Below, one piece after another: positions 24,119 through 36,354 of a DNA stretch of 64,000 bases. Made by a program: the position numbers and the translations under genes. This stretch comes from Pseudopithomyces maydicus (lineage: Eukaryota > Ascomycota > Dothideomycetes > Pleosporales > Didymosphaeriaceae): assembly GCA_026873275.1 (NCBI GenBank), contig JANTUC010000015.1, positions 496,001 through 560,000 on the forward strand. The letters run 5' to 3'. Below the pieces are notes generated by a model. It was given only the letters and a program-made list of their open reading frames with translations, was not told where the DNA came from and searched no databases. The number at the start of each line of letters is the position of its first letter. The stretch's first letter is position 1.

Positions 24119-25318
24119 TCATAGCTTCCGTCTATTGTATGCCCAGTAAGCCTTCCAGGGCAATTTCCAATCCACCTTCCTAAGCTCTGGGTCGAAGAGG
24201 TCGAAATCAGCTTTCTGAAGGCGGTCCAGCCACGACTGTGTAGAGATGGCGGGCATGAAGACACCGAAAGCCTGTTCCACCTCTGCCAATTGCTTTTCTT
24301 GGCCAGGATTCTGGTCCTGGGGCGCATACTGCCGCTCCGCGTCGTCCTGATGCTCGAAGTCGTGTCCGACCGTGCCTTCGGATCGCAATTTGGACAGCAT
24401 TTCACGCGCGGTTATGAGATGGTCGTTGGCGCGTGTCGCCACTGTGAACACGGCATCGCGGAGTCCATGAGCAGCGGCGCCTTCTCTGAAGACTTCTTCT
24501 TCCTTGACGCCGGCTTCGGCCATGACGTCTAACGGCAGTAGGACGGCGCCTTGTGGGGCGGATTGGGTACCTGACATGGCAGAAGTACCCGTGGGTTGCT
24601 GTGGAGGGAATGCGATGAACGGTAGACCGCGAAGAACGGCGGATATGCCCACTGCCTTTCCGATGTGGCTGGCGATGTGATCGGTGGTGATGCTCGCTTG
24701 CGGTAGAGTAGTCAGGGTGAGGTACAACAAAGTCGAGTAGGTATTTTCGGCGTAACTCTCCAAGGATGCCAGTGTAGGATAGGGTGGGTTTCCCAGGTAC
24801 TGCTCTCTTGTGTTGATGATGCGATGGAACCAGTTTTTGCTCAGCTTCGCCGTCCCTTGAGAGCGGCTCTGCAAATCTTCGGCGGCATGGGCTAGCAGTA
24901 TGGCTACGGGCTCCTTAGGAGGGGTGCCGGCGAGGGACTTTGTAACAGCGTCGCGCCAGAATTGCATGCGCATCATGCCAATGGTCGGGACCGATGTCGT
25001 GTCGGCGACGCGGGCGACATCGATGTTGAAGGCGCGGATGGCGAGGTAGGCATCGCGAGCGGAAGGAGGGATGAAGGTCTGCAGGACGTGGGAAGGTGCA
25101 TCGTAGGTCCTACGGGATGATCAGCGACGAGAGCGTATATGCGAGACGGATTGTGCGTACCTGACGAGGTTTGCGCAATACGCCCTTGCCTGGGCGACCT
25201 CTTCAGCCGAGGGCTGGCTGGCGGTGGTGGTGGTGAATGTCCTCGTCCTCAGGCGCTGGGTCGCTCTTGCGGCAAGCACGCTTCGGACGGAAGCTGCAGG
25301 CAATTGTAGCGAGCGCAT
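24119..25318 (-). CDS. NDUFAF6-like complex I assembly factor (squalene/phytoene synthase fold)
   Basis: Mitochondrial protein of the NDUFAF6 family, needed for assembly of respiratory complex I; it has a squalene/phytoene synthase fold. Exons (minus) are 25318-25161 and 25109-24119, giving 382 residues. The Arg/Ser/Thr-rich, acid-free N-terminus (MRSLQLPAASVRSVLAARA) looks like a mitochondrial presequence. The domain starts ARAYCANLVRTYDAPSH, continues with RAFNIDVARVADTTS and MRMQFWRDAV, and ends WKLPWKAYWAYNRRKL. It shares a 260-base divergent promoter with RAD5. Confidence 0.9.
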
Positions 25319-25578
25319 TGGGAAGGCGTAAAGGTGTGAGCGGGCGTCTGAACAATGAACCTAAACAAAGGGTGCCATGGAGTCTCCAGGCGTCGTCTTC
25401 CAGATGTCGTCTGGACTGCAATGAGTGTCGATACGTCAATCCCCAACAGCGGCGACAAAAAGTGTAATGGACGTCACCTGTGTTTGCGCTGCTCCGATTG
25501 GCCAGCACGCCCGTGACAGCGCGTTTTGCGACGCGTACAGGTGCCCCCGCCCGCCGGCACTTCCTCATAACATCGCCT
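25319..25578. promoter_or_regulatory. Compact divergent promoter, NDUFAF6-like / RAD5
   Basis: Only 260 bases separate the two start codons, so the transcripts must start within the same short region. Confidence 0.6.
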
Positions 25579-28500
25579 ATGGAATCGCCACACCCCGACG
25601 AGCGCCCGCACAAGAAGCGCCGTTTCTTCCAAGAAGAAGAGGAGGAAGAGTCGTCCGTTGCCCCGCCTCTCCCTCAGCCATCTAGTAATGGGGACTTGGC
25701 TGGTTTCGATGCCGACACGCTTCAAGCTGTGGTTGGCAACCTGCCTCATGCGACAGTACTCAAGCTGAAAGAGGTGAGCGGCGGCGACGTACAGCGAGGT
25801 ACAAACAATGATTCCTCTTAGTTGTAAACTCTTGTTGACCGCCATTAGCAATCAATCTATACCTCGATGGCTCCTGGGACGCCACCCTTCGCGTTCACGC
25901 CCCCTCCTACCCCAACGCCGCAGACACCCCAGGTGCAACAGACCCTTGTCGCCGCTCTGAGACGAAATGAGTCAGAAGATTCCGGCCCTTCCACCCCCGA
26001 GTCCGCCTCTACTCCCATCGCACCTGTACTCAAGCAGATGCCCAACAAGCGCTATCTGGGTTCCTTCGGAGTGACTGGGTGGGCTACCAAGAGCGGTACT
26101 GGGATGCTGAAGCATGAAGAAGAAGTCGGAATAGAGCGCCAAAAAGCACAACCGAAACCGATCAAAGCCGTCAAGCGGGTCGTGGCCCTGAAGAAGCTGG
26201 ACGTCATCGTCCGCTTTACCAACAGTCGGGGAGAAGAGGTGGGTCGCTTGGAAAACGAATCTGCATCGTGGATATCAACTTTGATGGACCAGAAAGTCTG
26301 CACCTTCCGGGGGACTGTGGTATACACTCCAGACAGACTCCGCACTGGAGACAATGTCTTTCTACAACTGCACGCATTCTTTTTACGCAGCGCATTCGAT
26401 AGCAGGAAGTTTGTCAAGCCAGACAACAATCGCGAAATCAATCTTTTCGAAGAGAAAGAGAGCTCCGACGAGAGGGATCTGCGGTTGCGTCAGGTTGGTC
26501 TGGTCAAGCTCTTCGACGCAATCAACCTTCACCCAGCCCGCGAGAACGCAACCACGGAGAAGCACAAACGTCAAGGTCTTCTACAGGCTGCAGAGAGAGA
26601 TGAGAATGCCAGGCCAAAACCGAAAGTTGGCAGCACACAAGCACCTGATTCGGGCTCTTCTCCGCCGCCTGAAGAGGCGGAGGAGGGTGAGGAGCTCGAG
26701 CAGGATCAGTTAGACTCCCTGTACAAGAAAGCTCAATCCTTCGATTTCAACACTCCGGAAATGGAGCCGGCTGATACATTCACCATGAACCTTCGCAAAT
26801 ATCAAAAGCAAGCGTTGCACTGGATGGTGGGGAAAGAGAAACAAGAAAAGGGCGAAATCAAAGAAGAGTCGATGCATCCCCTGTGGGAAGAATACAAGTG
26901 GCCTACACATGATGCAAACAACCAGACCGTGCCTGTCATCGAAGACCAAACCATGTTTTATGTCAATCCATACTCAGGTCAACTACAATTGGACTTCCCG
27001 AAGCAAGAACAAAATTGTTTGGGAGGCATTCTAGCTGACGGTACGATTCTTCTCTCGTTTTTAAACAACAAAACTGACATGCTGCAGAAATGGGTCTTGG
27101 GAAGACTATCGAAATGTTGAGCTTAATCCATACCCATCGGAATCCAGTAGTCAAAAGAGAAACCACGACACCAAGGTCCTTACCCCGACTCCCGCAGAGG
27201 AGTACAGCAGTCGAGCCTGCGCCTTACACCACGTTGGTGGTTGCACCTATGTCACTGCTAGCGCAGTGGCAAAGTGAAGCCGAGAAGGCTTCAAAAGACG
27301 GTACTCTCAAAGTCATGCTCTATTATGGTACTGAGAAGGCGGTCAACCTCAAGAGCTTGTGTTCCGCTTCCAACGGCGCGAATGCCCCCAATGTCATCAT
27401 CACAAGCTATGGCGTTATTCTCGCGGAACATGGTCAGGTGGTCAAGCAAGACGGCAGCAGTGGATCGCACGGCGGCCTGTTTTCGCTTGACTACTTTCGC
27501 ATCATCCTCGACGAGGCTCACTACATCAAGAATCGGCAGTCCAAAACCGCCAAAGCATGCTACGAGCTCAGTGCCACGCATAGATGGGTTCTGACTGGCA
27601 CACCGATCGTCAATCGCTTGGAAGACTTATTCAGTTTGGTGCGCTTCCTGAAAGTGGAGCCATGGGCCAATTTCTCGTTCTGGAAGACCTTCATCACAGT
27701 TCCTTTCGAATCGGGAGAATTCATTCGTGCACTAGATGTTGTGCAAACAGTACTCGAACCCTTGGTACTACGGCGCACCAAAGACATGAAGACGCCCGAC
27801 GGTGAAGCTCTCGTACCTCTTCCTCCTCGCTCCATTGAGGTTGAGGAAATCCAACTTTCAGAAGACGAAAGACGTGTGTACGACTATATCTATGCTCGGG
27901 CACGGTCCGTGTTCAACGCCAATGCCGAAAGAGGCACTTTACTCAAGTCATACACAACCATCTTTGCGCAAATCCTTCGGTTACGCCAGTCATGCTGCCA
28001 TCCTGTCCTCACTCGGAACGCCAATCTCGTTGCTGATGAAGAGGACGCGGCTATGGCTTCTGATTTAGCGAACGGCCTAGCTGATGATATGGATTTGGAC
28101 AGTCTCATCGAGCGCTTCACTAGCGAGGGAGATGAGGATGTCAATAGATATGGCGCCAATGTTCTCAAACAAATCCAAGACGAAGCTGACGCCGAATGCC
28201 CAATCTGTTCGGAAGAGCCCATGACTGACCAAGCCGTCACAAGCTGCTGGCACTCGGCTTGCAAAGGTTGCCTGGTAGAGTACATCAATCACCAGCGTGA
28301 AAAGGGAGAGCTTCCACGGTGCTTCAACTGTCGCGAACCCATCAATGCGCGTGATGTCTTTGAGGTCGCGCGACACGACCACATTGTTGATAGTGAGGCT
28401 GGAACGCCTGGAACACAGACACGGCGAATCAGCCTCCGCCGTATCGGACTGAATGGTTCTGCGAAGACACAAGCCCTCCTCACACACCTAAAGGGTATTC

Positions 28501-28976
28501 GTAAACAAGATCAGGGCATGAAGAGTGTTGTTTTCAGCCAGTTCACATCGTTTCTTGACCTGATCGAACCGGCACTAACGCGCGATCATATTCCCTTTCT
28601 CCGCTTTGATGGGTCCATGAACCAGAAACTTCGGGCTGCTACACTCACAGAGTTCGTCAATTCGCCGAGACCTTATGTGCTCCTCCTTTCTCTGCGTGCC
28701 GGCGGCGTAGGGCTCAACCTTACTTGTGCGAAACGAGTCTTCATGATGGACCCGTGGTGGAGTTTCGCGGTGGAGGCGCAGGCTATCGACCGTGTGCACC
28801 GCATGGGTCAAGATTCTGAAGTAAAAGTCATTCGCTTCGTGGTGAAGGGAAGTATTGAAGAGAAGATGCTTCGAATCCAAGAGAGGAAGAAATTTATAGC
28901 CTCTTCGTTGGGCATGATGAGCGACGAGGAGAAGAAGACGCAGCGCATCGAAGACATCAAGGAGCTATTGAGCTAG
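25579..28976 (+). CDS. rad5: DNA repair helicase/ubiquitin ligase RAD5 (HLTF family)
   Basis: SWI2/SNF2 ATPase and RING E3 of the error-free post-replication repair pathway. It polyubiquitinates PCNA with Ubc13-Mms2 and remodels stalled forks. Exons are 25579-25773, 25849-27040 and 27088-28976, giving 1091 residues. The order of domains is a basic PHKKRRF nuclear-signal-like N-terminus, a HIRAN region (about 150-260), then the SNF2 ATPase with Walker A GLGKT (465-469, rebuilt across intron 2) and DEAH (604-607). A C3HC4 RING follows inside the helicase (CPIC at 833, CWHSAC, CFNC), then the helicase C-terminal domain (VVFSQFTSFLDLIEPAL, LSLRAGGVGLNLT, DRVHRMGQ). The RING between the two helicase halves identifies RAD5/HLTF rather than other SNF2 proteins. 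Confidence 0.95.
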
Positions 28977-30376
28977 GCTGAACAGCTTTGGCAGTTTATA
29001 TATTGTGTAGGATACGTACAAAACTGGAGCGGACTGGTGATTTTGTTCAGCTACCAGGATGCTCACGAGGACAGTAGAATATATTTAGACTTGAAACACA
29101 CTCCAAGTACACAGAGCTTTTGAATCAATGTTTTAGAGCTTTGTTGTGTTTTGTTTGAAGGATGTCGGCGGATATAAGGCGTTGACGGTCTATAGATAGA
29201 CAAAACTAGGACCGTGACTTTGCGCTTGTACCTTTCCTGCATCTCGGCTCTTCGAGATGCCGCGTGGAATCAGCATCCAAGAGGAACAACCACAGCCTCG
29301 TCGCCCCGCCAGGCCAATCCGCGGCCACGTATCATGTCATGTGGTCACTTCCAACGTCTACTCAGCATAGGGCGAACCAGACCGCTGGGCTGCCAAGAGC
29401 TGTACCTAGACATAGTTCGCAGTTCGACACGGCGAAGAGGTAGGTACCTATGTACGTCTGCGCTGCACGAGGGTCGGGGCAAAGGCATTCGGCATCCTGG
29501 AATATCGAATAGGTACTGCTCTCTCTTATCGCAATCTGCCACGGCGGGGGACATGGCTTGCGCAATATCGCGATATTGCACATGCATCGGAGCCCGCATG
29601 GGGGCCGAGAAGCAGGGCCTGGCTCGTTACCAGGAACTAGACTAGGCGGATCGAATGGGCAGGCGCTCCGTACTGGGTATACGAGAGCCGAGCCGTCAGC
29701 CTTCTAGGGGCACGAGCACTGCACAGCACGCACAGTTCAGTGCGAATTTGGGTGTCGGATGGCGACCTGGTGAGCTACGACTGTCGTTCCGAGCACATGG
29801 CACTCCCAAACATGGGCTCGATGCTGCGGCCGTTCGGCGGAGTGTTGCATTCTAGCTGACGCCGTGCCAATGTATACACACGGTACCTAGCTACGTAGTG
29901 TTCGGAGAGCCCAAGCTGTGTCGCCCGGTGGTGACGTTGTGGCCGCCCCTCGGTGCTCAGCACTAGACACTCGGAAGCTGCAAGACGCGTGGTAACGTAG
30001 GACGCAGCTCCCATGGCGTCGACACCCCGCGCCATTGGATGCGCCCCCTCTTAGCCCCTGACCCTGGGCCTCGATCGCATAACCGTCCCCTTGGCAAGCG
30101 TATTGGAATGTCTTAAAACAGAAGTCTGTAATGCTGTGGGTGCGGCTGAGCTTCATCGCGCTGATTGATACATGTCTTTGTCCTCTGGCCTGGCCCCGCC
30201 TCCGCACTACACACACCCATCTACCTACCTACTCCCTAGCAATCACCCCATCTGCTGGGAAAACCCCTCCGCTCCTTTTCAATTCCAGCAAGGCTCCGTT
30301 CGCTCGCTCGTTCACCGAATAGACTAGCTATCCAGATAGATAGCCACCCAGCTAGACAGCCCACCCAGCCCGCACC
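28977..30376. other. Intergenic region of 1.4 kb
   Basis: No credible gene. Frames such as 29214-29645 lack domains and coding bias. The last 250 bases are C-rich on the plus strand and look like the promoter and 5' UTR of the gene at 30377. Confidence 0.45.
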
Positions 30377-31065
30377 ATGATAGCCGTGGAACAGCCTCAG
30401 TCCCCCTCGCTCCTCCGCAGATCAACCTCTATATTTAGACGCCGCTCCAAACGAGACAGCACACCCGTCCCCGACCTATCACCCTCCTTCACCCACACAC
30501 CCGCTCCCCGCAAGCTGCAACGCCGCTCCGCCAGCGATGCTCTAAACCCCCACCTCATATCCCACATCCACCACCACCACCACCACTCTCTGGGCGCCCC
30601 CCTCCTCACCGCCACCTGCAAGATGCTCCCCCTGTGCGCTCCCCGGCCCCCAGAATCACACCCCGCCGCCGCGTGCTCGCCTCCGACATGCGGACGACGC
30701 CCTTCCCCGCGACGCCCTCGGTGCGCACCGTCGCGTGGAACGTGTTCCTGACGCCGGAGCAGGCGTACAGTCTGGTCATGGGGGCGCGCCCTGTCGAGAT
30801 GGAGGACAAGTGGTTCGTGTACGCCGAGGGGCCCGACTATTCTGGGAAGTGCAAGGTGCATTTTCATCGCAGCTGGACGGGGTTCAAGATGGCGGAGCTG
30901 TTTATACTGATTGATCTCAAGGGGGAGGGGGCGGGCAAGATTGTGGGCATCAAGTGGAATGGGTCCGAGCAGACGAATGGGATGGAGGTGGATGAGGTCA
31001 AGTACATGGTTTCGACGGCGTGTGCGTTTGTGCTGGGGGTTAATTTGGAGGATGGGGTGTTGTGA
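30377..31065 (+). CDS. Conserved fungal protein of unknown function (one apparent frameshift)
   Basis: I cannot name this family. The N-terminal half is Ser/Arg/Pro-rich and probably disordered (SPSLLRRSTSIFRRRSKR), with a run of six histidines. The C-terminal ~120 residues form a compact domain with notable conserved-looking motifs: VRTVAWNVFLTPEQAYSL, EMEDKWFVYAEG, and VHFHRSWTGFKMAEL. The two halves are in different frames, switching at a run of five C (30628-30632). One extra base gives a continuous 229-residue protein through CKMLPPVRSPAPRITPRRR. If the frame were truly broken, the domain could start at an internal ATG (30688). No introns are needed. Confidence 0.7.
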
Positions 31066-33394
31066 TGTGGGGTGTTATGGCAATGTATGAATGAATGATG
31101 ATGGGATGGGTTTCACAGTTACATATACGTTTGTTCTTTTTCTTTTCTTTTTCGAGTAAATATCTTCTACTAGGGCTCTGAAGGGTAACGGTTCAAATTA
31201 TATATCCACGGTTAATTATGGAGAAGGGTCGGTGAGCAGAACAGAACAGCTGGATTTGCGGTAGATGGTGCTGTGGATGGGTTTAAGCATCGATTCCTTG
31301 TTCTGAATGGGGGTTATATTGCGCCCAAATGCTTGTTTCTCATCCCTTATTTTTGGGTTGGACATCCCGGACAACGTGGCTGTCTCTCCGCGGACCGTTT
31401 TAAGATGATTTCTGTCCGACCTCTCATCAATTACATTCATTCTCCCATCAATTGCGTTCATCCTCTCATGCTTGGTGTATTGCTTTGGTGCTCCTGCGTA
31501 TACTGAACGGAGCCGTTCGGTCTGATTTGCTATTGACTGGTGTCGTCATAGTCTATGTTCTCATGACGATGAACTGAATGACCGACTCTCCGACTCTCCG
31601 CGGAGAGGTAAAGAATCCAACATCTACTCGCAAAGAAACACTAGAAACTATCATGTCAACCTGTCAAGTATTGCCAAAGACACTATGGAGTCAAATCTCC
31701 TTGTTCGAAACGAAGAAGAAAGGACGAATAATTATTTGGTTTGAAAAAGAGTGTTGTTTACGAGAAGCCCTTTCCCACGTTTCGTCCGAAACGGACTCCA
31801 AGGCGGTCAGTCGTGCATTTCATAGGACCTGAGCTGCAAGCAGGGATTGAGTAAACGGTAGCAGAAGATATACTGGATCAACTATATTATTTCCAGACCT
31901 TATCTCGCACTCAACCTCATGCATCCATGTGAGGCGCAACGCTAAAATTTTTGGAAATATTGAACAATGTGGAAACCCTAGACGCGACGGGACGAACTTA
32001 CAATTCCAACCTAGCTGCCGCGTTTATTCGTCCGCTTCTCGGAATGGCCGACATTGATTGAGAAACTTCTATTCACACCCGGTACATCGTGGCCTGATGC
32101 AATTCAAAATCAGGCTACTTTGCCTCAGCCTGAGAGAAGCTACATGTCTACAAAACGTCTTATAATAGGTGAAACACTCATCAAGGGACTGGATTGACTG
32201 TGCGTTCTATGCTGAGCGCATGTAAAACAGGTACTGATACTACACCTAGACTATTAACAGGGTTCTATGAGATCGGTCCTTCTTGCAGCGCACATGACCT
32301 GCCTCAATCCTAAGAACCGTCTCCTTCAAGGATTGACCAAACAGGCAACCCAGGTGTAAAAGATTCTCGTTCTAGGCCACCACTCGACAATAATTGAAAA
32401 TCACAAAATCTTACAGATGGAGAACTAGGGAAACACGATAAGGGTCCGCGAGTCGACGACATGGTACGACGAAAAGACGACGTGGTCGTTCGCCGGATCT
32501 ACCCGACAGCACCTATTGATTCGTAGTCGCTTACCCATCGGTAGGTTTGCCCACAAGTCATATCCTGTTCAGAGGTTCGCATTGCTGGGCATGCCATGTG
32601 GTCGGAGATTAAGCCACTGCAAAACCGTAGAGAGCATGGACGCCATTGCCACTGCGCCGCCTGGCTTGCGTTTCCCCACACCCGTTCTAGAAGGCGCCGT
32701 CCTTCTCGCTACGAATTGACAGCGGCGGCTACCTGTTTTCACGCGCAAGGTTCCCGGACGTTGAGCCTCAAAGAGGATGGGTTCGCTTTCTTACAGGCGT
32801 TCAAAACCTTGATTCTAAATTACGGTGGTGGCACCCCTGGTCAGCCGAGGCGAAGGGGGCGGTCCGCGGGGGCTCCACACAACGTTCGTCTCCCGTACAT
32901 CCAGAAGCCTCATGGAATAACGGACTACAACTCTGGAGAACGACAGCATCTGGCCATTCTGCGGCCCCCGAAGATTGCGAACATATACTAAGCGACATAT
33001 CGGAAGGATCGCGCGGACGCGGGATCCTGATGGTGCTTCGCGATCTTGGCAGGCCTGGACGTTGCTTTAACAAAAGTGCAGGGTTGCGTCGATCGTCAAC
33101 CCAGGTTGGGATGGCCTCCGAGTACCATAGCAGATCAAGTATGGCTTCAATGCCGTGATAGCCCTTAGTGAACAGACCTGTCTACCCACAATACATGCCT
33201 GGGAAAGGGGGACCTGCAGAGGGGCAATGTGCATCCGAGTATAAGAAGAGCAAATGCACCATGTGTAGATGGCCAGGCATCTGCAAACAGCCGACCTCAG
33301 TCACTCATTTACAGAGCATTTGTACGTTTTGATCCAGCCAAATCTAGCTTCACATTTATTAACAATATGCATAGAGCCTGTCCACTCATTCATA
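31066..33394. other. Gene-poor stretch of 2.3 kb
   Basis: I see no gene, RNA or mobile-element signature. Short frames at 31273-31506, 31578-31832 and 32596-32991 have no recognisable domain and no supporting splice structure. The right end must hold the promoter of the GMC oxidoreductase. Confidence 0.45.
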
Positions 33395-35328
33395 ATGCTT
33401 TTCAAGCACTTCCTCTCCGTTGCTGCATCAGCATCCCTCGCGCTCGCCGTCGATCTCACCGGCTATGAGTACGTAGTCGTTGGCTCCGGTGCTGGTGGAG
33501 GGCCTCTCGCCGCTCGCCTCGCACTCGCGGGTCACAAGACACTGCTCATCGAAGCTGGTGATGATCAAGGTGCCAACCAGAACTACACCGTCCCGGCATT
33601 CCATGCCCGTATGTCTGAGGACCCTGCCCCGGCCTGGAACTTCTACGTCCACCACTACGCGGATGAAGAAAGGCAGGCTCGCGATTTCAAGACCTCGTAC
33701 GAGACCCCGGATGGTGGGGAGTACACCGGTCTTTCCCCTCCCGCTGGTTCCAAGATGAAGGGAACCCTTTACCCCCGTACCGGTAGCTTGGGGGTTGCAC
33801 CGCGCACAATGCCCTCATTGCCGTCTACCCCCACCAGTCCGACTTCCAGAACGTTGCCGATATCACCGGTGATGACTCGTGGGCGCCCAGCAACATGCGC
33901 AAGTACTTCGAGAAGTTGGAGAACAACAACTACCTTACCGTTCAGGCTGGTCAGGGCCATGGTTACGATGGCTGGCTATCCACCCAGTACGCACCCATCA
34001 CCATCGTCACTGAGGATTCGCAGCTGCTGAGCCTCGTCACTGGCGCGGCTACAGCTCTCGGAGGTCTCATCGGCTCGGTTATCGATCTTACTGCCTTGAT
34101 CGTTGGCGATGCGAACGCCGACACCAAGCTGCGCGACTCTTCCCCTGCGCTGTACCAAATTCCTCTCTCGACCAACGATGGAAAGCGCAATGGAGCCCGT
34201 GAATTCGTTCTCTCTGTTAGCGAGGCCACCAACTCCGACGGCTCCAAGAAGTACCCTCTTGACGTCAGACTGAACTGCCACGTTACCAAGGTCACTTTCG
34301 ACGAGACTGTTACTCCTCCTCGCGCAACCGGTGTTGAGTTCCTCGATGGTCAGTACTTGTACAAGGCTAGCCCCAAGTCCACCGGCGCCAAGGGTACACC
34401 TGGTTCGGCTACCGCATCCCGTGAGGTCATCGTCGCTGGTGGAACTTACAACTCTCCCCAGCTTCTGAAGCTTAGCGGTGTTGGTCCCTCGGACGAGCTC
34501 ACCAAGTTCGACATTCCCGTCATCGTCGATCTCCCCGGTGTCGGCACCAACCTCCAGGACCACTACGAGACCAACGTCCAGGGCAAGGCTCCCAGCAACT
34601 TCACCGCCTTCGACGGCTGCACCTTCGATGGATCTGACGCCGACGAGTGCATCACCAAGTGGGAGAACCCCACCGCCACCGAAGGCCGTGGTACCTACGG
34701 ATCTCCCGGTCTTGGCGCCGCCATGTTCTACAAGAGCAGCGTCGCCGAGAACGACGAGTGGGACATGTTCGTCTTCGGTGGCCCGGTTAACTTCCGTGGT
34801 TACTACCCCGGATATGCCTACAACGCCACCCACGACCACGACTGGTTCACCTGGGCCATCCTCAAGTCCCACCCCCGCAACACTGCCGGAACCGTCACCC
34901 TCCGCTCTGCTGACCCTCTCGATGTGCCCGCCATCACCTACAACTACTTCGACACCGGCAACGGTGACTCCGAGAAGGACATCACCGCCATGCGCGAGGC
35001 CATCAGCCTGGCCCGCAAGTCCTTCGCATCCCAAACTGTCGAGATCACCGAGACCCTCCCTGGTGCCGATGTCACCAGCGATGCCGACCTCGCTGATTAC
35101 GTCAAGGACACCACCTGGGGTCACCACGCTTCGTCGACCTGCCCCATTGGTGCTGACGACGACAAGATGGCTGTGCTCGACAGCAGCTTCAGGGTCAGGG
35201 GAACCGCTGGACTGCGTGTCGTCGATGCCAGTGTCTTCCCTAAGATTCCTGGAACCTTCACCGCTGTCTCGACATACATGGTGGCTGAGAAGGCTGCTGA
35301 TGTTATCCTGAGCCAGTTGGAGAACTAG
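33395..35328 (+). CDS. Secreted GMC-family FAD oxidoreductase (one apparent frameshift)
   Basis: FAD-dependent alcohol or sugar oxidase/dehydrogenase of the glucose-methanol-choline family. It starts with a signal peptide (MLFKHFLSVAASASLALA), so it is probably secreted. The dinucleotide-binding GSGAGGG with GHKTLLIEAG follows. The catalytic His is in TWGHHASSTCPIG near the C-terminus, followed by VVDASVFPKIPGTFTAVSTY and a final MVAEKAADVI helix. The frame breaks at a run of five G (33790-33794). One extra base restores the family motif TGSLGGCTAHNALI and a 644-residue protein with no intron. The substrate is not predictable from sequence. The RidA and SDR genes just downstream are on the other strand and need not be related. 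Confidence 0.92.
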
Positions 35329-35583
35329 GGGAAGGGTGCTTGTTAGACATTCGTACTTCAATAACGTTTCATATATAATTAATGTTCATGACCATATTTT
35401 GTTCTTCATTATTGTTTCGTGACCTTGGTGAATGTTTGGAGAAGAACAATGTGTCGTTCCGACATCTTCTCATCTATCCCATTTCACTGTGAGTAGGAGT
35501 AGCGTCGTGAATGGTGCGCAGCAACGCATTAGGTACTGAAATGCTCTACTCGCGAAAGATCCCCCTAGACCATCAACCCCCAC

Positions 35584-36048
35584 CTAACCCCCATGCACAA
35601 TCGCCCACACCTCACACTCATACAACAACTCCTCCGTCGCCAACGCCGCAACCCCCAGCACCGTATCCGGTGGGCGATGTCCCTCTCCCTCCCGATCCAT
35701 AAACTCCATCCAATGGTGCCCCCAAACACGCGTCAACTCCTCCTCACTTTCGACACCAACACGGCCCGTATTCTTGACGATGAAGTGCTTCACGTGGATG
35801 ATGTCACGGGGAGTGGCACCTGCCGCTTTGAGCGCATTCAGGATATTCACGTAGGCGAGTTTAACCTGGGCGTCGAAGCCGTCGGCTACCTTGTTGGTTT
35901 TGCTGTCGAGGCCGACTTGGCCGGCGAGCGTGATGAGCTTTGAAGTGGGGAGGATGGGAGTGATGGACATTTGGGAGTAGGTTGGTGGGGGGATTGGGAC
36001 ACCGGGAGGGTTGAAGGCGTGGGGTTTGTTGGAGTCATTGTTCGACAT
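35584..36048 (-). CDS. RidA/YjgF/UK114-family protein
   Basis: Single-exon protein of 154 residues of the Rid (reactive intermediate deaminase) superfamily. Archetypal members hydrolyse enamine/imine intermediates from amino-acid metabolism. The family layout is visible: an early YSQMSITPILPTSKLITLAGQVG strand-helix segment, central QVKLAYVNILNALKAAGA, DIIHVKHFIVKN, and C-terminal TVLGVAALATEELLYECEVWAI. The archetypal RidA has an active-site Arg near GVAALA in an R-x-x-V/I-x-V-x-x-L-P context. Here the segment reads PPDTVLGVAALA with no Arg at that place, so deaminase activity is uncertain and it may belong to a divergent Rid subgroup. Confidence 0.88.
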   Translation of the reverse strand: MSNNDSNKPHAFNPPGVPIPPPTYSQMSITPILPTSKLITLAGQVGLDSKTNKVADGFDAQVKLAYVNILNALKAAGATPRDIIHVKHFIVKNTGRVGVESEEELTRVWGHHWMEFMDREGEGHRPPDTVLGVAALATEELLYECEVWAIVHGG

Positions 36049-36354
36049 GGTGTTCGTATGTGCAGTAGGTGTAAAGATTGAGGTATGAGCTTGGCGGTGT
36101 TGAGGTATGATTCCTGGCGCGGTGTAATGAGGGGAGGGATGACGGCACTTTGTAGCTGCACTACATCGCTAGCGTTCACCAAACGGCTTAGTCTGGGCTA
36201 ATGCACAGCGTGTCGTCTAGCGATTTTGCGAGACCCCACGATCTGTGCGCAAGTTGATAGATGATTTGGGGATAGACTATTAAACGGAATCATGTTATTT
36301 AAATTTCGATGTACGTACAACGCCATTGCAGACCTCACAGCTACCAGCTACTTA
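36049..36354. other. Short intergenic region
   Basis: About 300 bases between the RidA-like start codon and the 3' end of the SDR gene; both genes are on the minus strand. No feature was seen. Confidence 0.5.

Noticed and set aside
31066..33394. Possible degenerate transposon in the 2.3-kb gap
   Set aside because: No terminal repeats, transposase or reverse-transcriptase motifs could be seen.
33976..35361. Open frame of 461 codons on the minus strand
   Set aside because: It is antisense to the GMC oxidoreductase and arises from that gene's GC-rich third positions. It has no domain.
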